Assembly: GCA_013821615.1 (NCBI GenBank)
Contig: JACDGQ010000008.1
Coordinates: 1-19,898 of the forward strand
DNA length: 19,898 bases
Origin: Planctomycetota bacterium
GTDB lineage: Bacteria; Planctomycetota; UBA11346
Reading direction: 5' to 3'
Part shown: positions 1-7,008 of the stretch, piece by piece
Layout: each line of letters opens with the position of its first letter
Numbering within the stretch: the stretch's first letter is position 1
Made by a program: the position numbers and the translations under genes
Notes under the pieces: model-generated
The model's input: only the letters and a program-made list of their open reading frames with translations
Databases searched by the model: none
Told to the model about the DNA's origin: nothing

Positions 1-9
1 ATCACTTGC

Positions 10-48
10 TGGCCTCCTGCGGTGGTAGGAACCTACCACCCAGGGCCA
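10..48. repeat. Inverted repeat, 17 bp imperfect stem
   Basis: The core is a perfect 9-bp inverted repeat (GGTGGTAGG at 21-29, CCTACCACC at 32-40) separated by two bases. The stem extends through CCTG/CAGG and TGGC/GCCA with small bulges at 14-15 and 20. There is no T-run after it on either strand, so a simple intrinsic terminator is unlikely. A REP-like palindrome or a mobile element end are the alternatives. Confidence 0.7.
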
Positions 49-79
49 AGAGGCCGTCACGCCACCGGGGGGAGGACCC

Positions 80-120
80 GGCAAGAATTTCCGGAACTCA
101 GGCGGCAAGAATTTCTGGAA
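80..120. repeat. 17-base direct repeat, 24-base period
   Basis: GGCAAGAATTTCCGGAA at 80-96 recurs at 104-120 with a single C-to-T change, so the two copies are one 24-base period apart. Closely spaced repeats of this kind occur as transposase binding sites near the ends of some insertion sequences (IS21-type ends are an example from family knowledge). No transposase gene is visible in the window, so the assignment is open. Confidence 0.65.
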
Positions 121-127
121 TCCACAC

Positions 128-209
128 CTTTCGACGGCGCTGATCCCGGTTTTCGACAGCTGCGGCCTGGGAGGGCCTCCGCTATCGAAAACCGGGGCGC
201 CATCGAAAG
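128..209. repeat. Long inverted repeat, 24 bp of stem
   Basis: Three nested arms pair in order: CTTTCGA (128-134) with TCGAAAG (203-209), GGCGC (136-140) with GCGCC (197-201), and CCCGGTTTTCGA (145-156) with TCGAAAACCGGG (185-196). Interruptions are one C/A mismatch and a four-base bulge at 141-144. The apical part can also fold (GCGG/CCGC). I tested it as an integron attC site, but the expected RYYYAAC and GTTRRRY ends are missing. A mobile element end or a structured transcript are both possible. Confidence 0.7.
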
Positions 210-334
210 CTGCTGCGACCGTTTCCGCCCGCTCCTGACAACCTGAACGCCAACCAGCATGAGGACCGCTCGACCAATTTGCGCAACTTGACGGACACTG
301 CCAATCGCGGTAATCGCGGCAGGGGCACGTTACG

Positions 335-826
335 GAACCTCACGGCAAGCGTACCCTGTCCTTTAATCTTCCCGACTCCGGACTTTCAGAGGTGATCGCA
401 CTGAAAACTGGGCGGCGGTCTTATGAACACAAACGAAGTGCCTGTCCTTAACTCTCCCGGCATTTCCAGGGCTCAGCCCTCGGCACGGTGCTGGAGCGCG
501 CCAAAGAGGCCGCGCGACGCGGGGTGAAGTGGTTGGTCGACAAACTCGGACTCCATCGGCCGGCTGCGCCGGCCACGTAGCCCCATCGGCTACTGCCAAC
601 GTTTTCGCAATGTCGGAATTGCCGCGCCACTTGTGGGCGCGGTTGGCGGCAGCATTGAATAATTGAAACTTTCAGCCCACAAATCCTTGCCGAATTCAGT
701 CCAGCCGACGACCTGGACGGAGTTTTAGGTAATTTCCTGGCTTCTGGAATCGCGGTGGGAGAACCTCACGGTGACACGGTGATTCTTTGCACTAATAAGG
801 TAGAATTAGCCTGTCCTCTAATCTTA
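335..826. repeat. Dispersed motif GAACCTCACGG / CCTGTCC..TAAtCTT
   Basis: The 11-mer GAACCTCACGG occurs at 335-345 and 761-771, each preceded by AATCGCGG and followed by a CCTGTCCT-type box (355 and 810) running into TAATCTT. A third CCTGTCCTTAACTCT box lies at 441 without the 11-mer. The spacing between 11-mer and box differs (9 versus 38 bases), so the copies have diverged. The box at 439 reads GTGCCTGTCC, a motif I associate from memory with REP-type repeats around Y1 transposases; this was not checked. Confidence 0.5.
558..593. repeat. Two adjacent stem-loops
   Basis: The first has arms GGCCGGC (558-564) and GCCGGCC (568-574) with a three-base loop. The second has arms GTAGCC (577-582) and GGCTAC (588-593) with a five-base loop. 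Both stems are perfect and only two bases separate them. No T-run follows on either strand. They may belong to the repeat debris of this flank. Confidence 0.6.
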
Positions 827-857
827 TCTTGCTGCCGAGAGCCAGGAGTCTCTGATC

Positions 858-1373
858 TCATTTATGCCACTTTAATGCTTGGGCGGCTTCGTTTTTTACA
901 ATTGACTCCGACCTACTAATGTCGCCGATCGCTGCCCAAGATTCGGTCGTGTCAATGGAAGCCAGGGCATCAATGCATTTAGATGCGATTTCGAGCGCAT
1001 CTCGATGGCCGGAAATGGTATCGATTTTCTTTTTCAGAAATGGAATGGAATACGGATCCGCTAATTCTTCCAATATTTCAACTAGGTTTTCATACGGAAT
1101 TACATTGCTATTTATAGACAGTAGTTTACATAAATTAATAATGTATTTTTTATTCTGTTGGAAATACGCAGCCATAAGCAACAATGAAATATTTTTGTCC
1201 TCATGACCTTCAGTTTGAGATGAAAGCATTTCGTTGATCTCGTCAGAAAAATCCACGGAACTTGAAAATTCTTGGCGAAAATCTGACAGATGACGATTCA
1301 CTGCTTCCGCCTCTCCGGCTGCGATTAGGAATTTTTGCGCGTATTTATCGATGATTTTTTTCGCGTTATTCAT
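858..1373 (-). CDS. Probable RHS toxin immunity protein, HEAT-like
   Basis: This 171-residue protein follows the RHS toxin gene so closely that the toxin stop and this start share one base (TAATG), so translation is probably coupled. It has no signal peptide or membrane segment and should be cytosolic. About residues 96-171 look like HEAT-type helical pairs, with stretches such as LADPYSIPFLKKKID, CIDALASIDTTESW and NEAAQALKW; the first half is also helical. HEAT-like folds occur among immunity proteins of polymorphic toxin systems (family knowledge). A hand count of 1081-1140 gives 25% G+C, far below the upstream genes, which points to recent transfer with the toxin tip. The inferred role is to bind and block the toxin encoded at the end of the preceding gene. 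The immunity assignment rests on position, size and composition. No terminator is evident after it. Confidence 0.72.
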   Translation of the reverse strand: MNNAKKIIDKYAQKFLIAAGEAEAVNRHLSDFRQEFSSSVDFSDEINEMLSSQTEGHEDKNISLLLMAAYFQQNKKYIINLCKLLSINSNVIPYENLVEILEELADPYSIPFLKKKIDTISGHRDALEIASKCIDALASIDTTESWAAIGDISRSESIVKNEAAQALKWHK

Positions 1374-4300
1374 TATCTTATGCCAGGTAAAGGCGTTACC
1401 TTGAATGATAGAATCGAAGAATTAAATATATCTATTCCCATCTGACTTGAACCTAGGCCAAAGGAAAGCACTTTACCTTTTTCGAATTTAAGCTGGACGA
1501 GCCCCGGCGCATAAGGCGGGTTAGCGGGGAATGCGGAAGCAGCCGAAGGATGAGTCCCTCCAGCGTCGATCAGTCTCTGGGCAGTCCCCGGCTGCGCGGT
1601 GAATTCAACAAGAGAAGTATATTTTCCAGCTTGAGATGGACGGGCCGCTAAGGATGCCGGATACGCTGGATCCTGAGTTATAAACAAAGAATTTCCGCTA
1701 CCTTGCGAAGATACCCCTCCCGTTGCTTGGAGTTTCTTGACCTCGCTGTCGCCCATTGCCCTTCTGAAAGTCTCAAATGGCGAGGCCGCCGCCTCTCCTC
1801 TAGCCGAAGCGGCTACGGGCACTGCCTCAGGGATACGTCCGGCAGCAGGCAAACTGGCTCTAAGAGCCGTGGAGGCCTCACCACCCAATCTTAGCGCAGC
1901 CTCACCTGTCCCTGATACCTTTAACGCGCCATTGAGGAATTCCCCCCCATCATCCGTGAACCAACCATGAATCACATTCCAGGCTCCTGAGATTGCGATG
2001 CCCGGAGCATTCCCATTTTCCGCGAGTTCTCCGGTTATGAGCGCCGCAACCGAGACCCCTATGACGTTATCCGGATTTTGAGCGCTATACGCCCATTTGA
2101 GCTGCTGATCAGCGGCAATCTGACTTGGAGACTGCCAAGTAACATCACCCCACTTGTGAGAGGCATAGTTCGCGAGATCCCCAGGCGCATCTTGGAGCGC
2201 AGTGGTGATATGATCGATCGCCTCCGCAAAACTATTTTCAAATGGCGAGGGAGAGAAGGAATCGACGTATTTCGCCGAAAGCCCCATTGGATCAGTGAAA
2301 CTCCACGCATTGCCCTTAACATATTCGTACGCATTGGAACCGTCCACGTATCCTGACGGATCGCGTGCCATGAATGCGCCTAGGCATGGGTCATAGGTTC
2401 TGGCTCGATAGTAATAGAGGCCCGTTTCGACATCGAGACGTCGTCCAGAAAACGAGATCCTGAGATCGAGGGACAATGCCGTCGGACTCGTGCCGTTGGG
2501 GGCCGAAACGGTGCGCCCGCCATACGGGTCGTACCGATACCGCTCCTGAATCGCACCCGACAGGTCCGCGACCGCCGAAACGTTGTGATTCGCATCCGCA
2601 AGGAGTACCCGGGCTTCACTCAAGGAGCCGTCATTGAGCGGCGACCGGAACCTGACCAAGGCCGAGTCGATGTAGTCGAGATTCCAGACGTATTGCTCGT
2701 ACGGCGAGGTCGCCCCGTTGCGCCGCACCTCCAGGTCCTGTCCACTTTGGTTGGTGTAAAAATCATCCGTCGTCGTCACGCCACCGGTGACAAACGCAGT
2801 GCGGATGCGCTGCCCCGTCGCGCCGTAACGGAATTGCGCGATCACTGCGCCCGGAGACCCACCGCTATCGGCGTTGACCTTGACGAGCCTATTCCAGGCA
2901 TCCCAGGTATAGTATTGGCGCGTGCCGATGCCCCCCGGAATGGGGCCACTGACGATATTGCCCGCCAAGTCGTATGCAGGCACGATGGGTGTCGACCCTG
3001 TACTGGTCAGGCTGCTGATCTCGTTCGCTGCAGAAAAGGTGCGTTGCTGAGTGAGTGCAGTCGCGCTCCCCACCCCGCCATCCGCATCGGTCATCAGCTT
3101 CAACCAGTTGCCGACCGCGTCGAAAGTCCAATTCTGGTTCCAGACGGAACTCGCGTCCAGAATCTGACCAGAGGACAATGTTCCACGGTTGACCTTGGTG
3201 ATGCGGTTAAGGCGGTCGTAGCCGGCAGACTCATCGATGCCGCTCGGGGCCGCAGGTGCGACGCTCCATGCCGGATGACGGCTCAGGCGATTGCCGAGAT
3301 TGTCATAGGTGTAGGTCACCCCATCGCACGCAGTCCCCCCGACCGTCCACGACTGCGTCACCACGCGCCCGAAGGCATCCAGATTGCCGTAGCCCCCACC
3401 CGCACCGTAGTCGAGCGTGAGGTTGCTGGCGAAGGGCATCACCAGCTTCACCGTGGTGCCGGCACCCAAATAGGTGTATTGGCCGTAAACCGTGTTGCCG
3501 CTCCCATCCGCGGCGACACGGTCGCACCGGTTCAGGGCGTCGCCGATACCGGTAGAAGGACATAAGGGGAACACCATCCGACTCGCGGTCGGATACGTGA
3601 TCGAGGCCAAGCGCACGAAGCGGGCAGCAGAACCGATCGCTCCGTCATTGAACCCATACAGCACCGCCGGCGAACCGGAGGAGACGATGCCGGCGTGATC
3701 CTGCTTGCTGCTCGCGATCATGCCGTAGCCGTTATAAGCGTACGCCACTTGGTCCTGGGCCGCTCCTGCGGACACCGCATTGTAACTCGTCGACGTCTGG
3801 ATCCGACCCAGGTCGTCATAGGTCCACTGGATCGCGCGGATGGCCCCATCGACCGAGGTGGGCAGCGCGGTGACGCTGTCCGCCTGCGCGCGACCGGCGC
3901 CGTCGTAGGCGTACGCATGGACCACACCGCGCTGGTCGGTGCCGGTCAAGCGGCGCCCGAGCCGATCAAAGGTGGCCTTGACCTGGTTCGTGCCCGACGA
4001 ACCGGTGTCCGACGAGTCCGGGTAGATGATGTTGGTCACCCAGTGCGCATTCGCCGGGGCGGTGTACAGATACTTGGTGGTCTGCGTGGTGGTGCTGGTG
4101 CCGTTGGGTACCGAGGCGATGCGCTGGGCAACCGTTCCGCCCGGATTGTAGACAATCGTCGTCGTCCGATCGGTATCGATCTCGCCCGCCGCGGCAACCC
4201 CGTCGACGTAGGCCTCGATGGTGCTGAGCGGCTGACCGAGCAGGTCGTAGGTCTGCGCTGCGACCCGCGCCATCGGATCCGTCACACGGCTGGGACGCCC

Positions 4301-7006
4301 CGCGGCATCATACGCCGTCGCGGTGACCAGGACGCCAGTGGTGGCGGCGCTCGGCACCGGTGCGGCCTGGGTGGCCACGCTCGGCAGCGCATTCGTCGCG
4401 ATCAGGTTCCCTGACGCATCATAGACGACGTGGCCCGGATCGCGTCCGTAGCTGGCGCTGGCCATGCCCCGGTGCGCTCTGTCGAACCACCCGACCGAAA
4501 CCGTGAAGAATGCGTTCGCGGGAGTCAGCGCGCCCGTGGACGTCGTATCGTTGTCCTTGCGCTTCAGCGCGGTGACGCAAATGGGCTTGCAAGCAGCGTC
4601 GTACAGTGTCTTCGTCTGCTCGATGACCGTGTCGTTAGCCAGCGTCAGGGCATCAGCGTACAGCGTCTCGGCGACATCGATGGTCGTCGAAGTGCAGGTC
4701 GCCTGCCCGAGCCCATCATATCCGATCTTAGTGAGAAGCCCCGCCGGAGAGGCGGTCTTGACCGGTGAGCCGCGCCCGTTGTACCACATCGCCGTGGTCA
4801 GCGTGTGGCCGATCGCACCGGTAACGGGATCCACCTGGCAGCTGCCGCCCTGGTAGGGCAGCCCCCGATCGTCGAAGGCCGTCGTGGACTGCCCGCGAAG
4901 GTTCGCCGGCGCGGTGCTGTTGCCCGCGAAGGTTTCGACCTGCACGACCCGGTCGAGATTGTCATAGGTGCGACGGGTCAGGACGTTGTCCGGACCGACC
5001 GAGGTCAGCAGACGATCGCGGAAGTCGTAGACGTTCTGGGTGATGTAGGTGGCACCCCCCTCGCCCATGGCGGTGCTCTTGGTCAGGGTCCCGTCGCCGG
5101 CCGCAGCAGCGCCACCATCATATTCGCCTGCCGATACCTGCAGCATCGGCCCGGGGGATCCCGGGGACCAGCCATCCATGACCGGATCGACGCCGCCAAG
5201 GCCCGTCCAGGTCGAGATCAGGTGGGACTGGGCGTCGAATACCTTCCTGATGGTCGTTCCGGTCGCATCGGCCTGGCGGTTGGCGCGTCCACGGGCGTCG
5301 TATCCGATGGTCGTGCGGTAATAATTCGTCCCGGACACCCCGATCGTTGACGCGGTACTGACGAAGGTGTAGGTGGCCCCCGCCAGGCTCACGTAGTCAT
5401 CCCGATAGATGGGGCGGTAATCCGGGTTGAAAATCGTGCGCGCCAACGTCTGGATATTCGTGGCATCGAAGGGCTCGGTGCCATTGGGAACAGCGCCCGC
5501 CGCCGGCGTTGTCATCGAGAACGACAAGGACTCCTGAAAATTAGCGTCGCGGCGCTCGCGCACGACGTGCACGGGACCCATCGGCAGATGACTTGCGGCA
5601 TCCCACGCCGGGTAGGTCCTGACCTCGAAGTTCAGGTCATTGTAAACGATGCACGTGACGGTTCCGGCGGTATCGGTTATGGACTTGGGCCGACCAAGGT
5701 CATCGACGGCGGTCAATGATATGAGGTGCTTGCCGCCACCAGGAGGAGTCGTCCAACCGGCAGGAAGCTGGCTGAAATCACCGGTCCTGGCGACATCCAC
5801 GTCCGCGATGGTCTTCACGATGGCGCCGGTCGCCGGATCGTAGCACGCGTAGGTGAGGAACCCGTCGGCGTCCTTGGACCAGACCACGCGCCCAAAGACG
5901 TCGAACACCTTCAGCCTGGCCGTGGCCGACCCCGAACCGTTCTGCCCGGTCGGTATGATGGGGGCAGTCACCGTGATCGAGGCCGGACAGTTGGTAGAGC
6001 CGAACCACGTCCGGCTTTGCGACGTGGTCATGGCCCCAGTACCATCGGATTTGCGGTACGTGGTTTCACTGGCGACGATCGAAGTGGTCGCCGTGGGGTA
6101 AGAGAATGCCTGCACGGTGATCGCGGCGGTCGCATTGGCCGTTCCCGCCGCGCCAGTGATGCTGTAGCCCGTTCCTGGCGACGATTGGGCAGTGAAACTC
6201 CCGGTCGGAGTCATCACACCACCGCTGACGGCGGTCCAGGCCACGGTAGGAGCGGGCACGATCACTTGGCCGAACTGGTCGTTCACCGAGGCGGTGAACA
6301 ACTGGGTGACCAGCGGATTGAGGGTGGCGCTCGACGGCGCGATCGTCAACTGCGTCGCGGTGGCCACCGCCGTCACCGTCACGCTTCCCGCCGCGCAGGT
6401 CAGGCCCAGGTGGTTGGTCAGTGTGCAAGCGAAAGTGTAGCTACCGATCCGGGTCACCGTCACCTGGATCTGCTTGGCGGAATTCGTGCCGTTGCTACCA
6501 GCGAACGCCGCAGTGCCATTGGACGGCACCGCGGTGGCCGTCCATGCATACTGGAGCGTCTCAGGGAAGGTGTCCGACCCTGCGCACGCCAAGGTAGTAG
6601 TGGTTCCAGTGATGGTGGCCGGCGACGCAGTCGGAGGGGTCGCCGTCGGCGCCTTGTAGATCACCGCGCTCATGGTGGCGCCCTGATCGCAGTAGAATCC
6701 CGACTCGAAGTCGATCTCGCCAGATGCGCGGATGATCAGGGAGCTGCCGCTGAAGAATTCAGTCTTCGTGGCGCCAGTCGGCTGGCCGTTGGCATCCGTC
6801 ACCGCGACCGTCGCGATGACCGGCACCGATCCAGACGCCGGGAAGGTCTCGGCCGTGGTGTGGGGTCCTGTGGGGATGAGGAGGTCCGCGGAGTACCCGC
6901 AGACGGCCAGGGCCGACCACGCGAACAGGATCAACGCAATCCTGGCGGCGTGTCTGGGGAAGCGGTTGCAGAAGATGGCGGCGAGAGCGGCAGGGGCGTG
7001 GCCCAT
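1373..7006 (-). CDS. RHS repeat toxin with variable C-terminal tip (gene E)
   Basis: The protein has 1877 residues from the ATG at 7006; a TTG two codons earlier is a less likely start. Residues 1-40 look like a Sec signal peptide (IALILFAWSALAVCGYSA), so it should be exported. Residues 45-301 carry Ig-like segments such as the one starting QLTIAPSSATLNPLVTQLF. Many YD repeats follow (YDNLDRVVQVETF, YDAAGRPSRVTDP, FDRLGRRLTGTDQ). The RHS core lies at about 1513-1576 (ETGLYYYRARTYDP, then DPSGYVDGSNAYEYV) and ends at DPMGL, the usual boundary where the shell is autocleaved from its cargo. The last 301 residues are the variable toxin region; about 1744-1877 (from FETFRRAMGD) looks like a compact domain. 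I could not assign an activity: the layout faintly recalls ADP-ribosyltransferase-type toxins, but no catalytic residues are certain. The ATG lies two bases after the stop of gene D, so the two are probably co-translated. Confidence 0.9.
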   Translation of the reverse strand: MGHAPAALAAIFCNRFPRHAARIALILFAWSALAVCGYSADLLIPTGPHTTAETFPASGSVPVIATVAVTDANGQPTGATKTEFFSGSSLIIRASGEIDFESGFYCDQGATMSAVIYKAPTATPPTASPATITGTTTTLACAGSDTFPETLQYAWTATAVPSNGTAAFAGSNGTNSAKQIQVTVTRIGSYTFACTLTNHLGLTCAAGSVTVTAVATATQLTIAPSSATLNPLVTQLFTASVNDQFGQVIVPAPTVAWTAVSGGVMTPTGSFTAQSSPGTGYSITGAAGTANATAAITVQAFSYPTATTSIVASETTYRKSDGTGAMTTSQSRTWFGSTNCPASITVTAPIIPTGQNGSGSATARLKVFDVFGRVVWSKDADGFLTYACYDPATGAIVKTIADVDVARTGDFSQLPAGWTTPPGGGKHLISLTAVDDLGRPKSITDTAGTVTCIVYNDLNFEVRTYPAWDAASHLPMGPVHVVRERRDANFQESLSFSMTTPAAGAVPNGTEPFDATNIQTLARTIFNPDYRPIYRDDYVSLAGATYTFVSTASTIGVSGTNYYRTTIGYDARGRANRQADATGTTIRKVFDAQSHLISTWTGLGGVDPVMDGWSPGSPGPMLQVSAGEYDGGAAAAGDGTLTKSTAMGEGGATYITQNVYDFRDRLLTSVGPDNVLTRRTYDNLDRVVQVETFAGNSTAPANLRGQSTTAFDDRGLPYQGGSCQVDPVTGAIGHTLTTAMWYNGRGSPVKTASPAGLLTKIGYDGLGQATCTSTTIDVAETLYADALTLANDTVIEQTKTLYDAACKPICVTALKRKDNDTTSTGALTPANAFFTVSVGWFDRAHRGMASASYGRDPGHVVYDASGNLIATNALPSVATQAAPVPSAATTGVLVTATAYDAAGRPSRVTDPMARVAAQTYDLLGQPLSTIEAYVDGVAAAGEIDTDRTTTIVYNPGGTVAQRIASVPNGTSTTTQTTKYLYTAPANAHWVTNIIYPDSSDTGSSGTNQVKATFDRLGRRLTGTDQRGVVHAYAYDGAGRAQADSVTALPTSVDGAIRAIQWTYDDLGRIQTSTSYNAVSAGAAQDQVAYAYNGYGMIASSKQDHAGIVSSGSPAVLYGFNDGAIGSAARFVRLASITYPTASRMVFPLCPSTGIGDALNRCDRVAADGSGNTVYGQYTYLGAGTTVKLVMPFASNLTLDYGAGGGYGNLDAFGRVVTQSWTVGGTACDGVTYTYDNLGNRLSRHPAWSVAPAAPSGIDESAGYDRLNRITKVNRGTLSSGQILDASSVWNQNWTFDAVGNWLKLMTDADGGVGSATALTQQRTFSAANEISSLTSTGSTPIVPAYDLAGNIVSGPIPGGIGTRQYYTWDAWNRLVKVNADSGGSPGAVIAQFRYGATGQRIRTAFVTGGVTTTDDFYTNQSGQDLEVRRNGATSPYEQYVWNLDYIDSALVRFRSPLNDGSLSEARVLLADANHNVSAVADLSGAIQERYRYDPYGGRTVSAPNGTSPTALSLDLRISFSGRRLDVETGLYYYRARTYDPCLGAFMARDPSGYVDGSNAYEYVKGNAWSFTDPMGLSAKYVDSFSPSPFENSFAEAIDHITTALQDAPGDLANYASHKWGDVTWQSPSQIAADQQLKWAYSAQNPDNVIGVSVAALITGELAENGNAPGIAISGAWNVIHGWFTDDGGEFLNGALKVSGTGEAALRLGGEASTALRASLPAAGRIPEAVPVAASARGEAAASPFETFRRAMGDSEVKKLQATGGVSSQGSGNSLFITQDPAYPASLAARPSQAGKYTSLVEFTAQPGTAQRLIDAGGTHPSAASAFPANPPYAPGLVQLKFEKGKVLSFGLGSSQMGIDIFNSSILSFKVTPLPGIR

Positions 7007-7008
7007 GA

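Larger units (their letters stand above)
1..857. other. Gene-free, repeat-rich left flank
   Basis: I find no convincing gene in this stretch. The open frames are short, lack clear ribosome binding sites and overlap each other on both strands. It holds at least four inverted repeats, one tandem-like direct repeat and three copies of a CCTGTCC-type motif, listed separately. It lies directly downstream of the immunity gene, where RHS loci often carry debris from cassette exchange. A short plus-strand frame at 452-580 reads like protein (for example LERAKEAARRGVKWLVDKLG) but has no start codon and could be a gene remnant. Confidence 0.6.

Noticed and set aside
128..209. Integron attC site
   Set aside because: The stem is long and has a bulge, but the conserved RYYYAAC and GTTRRRY ends are absent.
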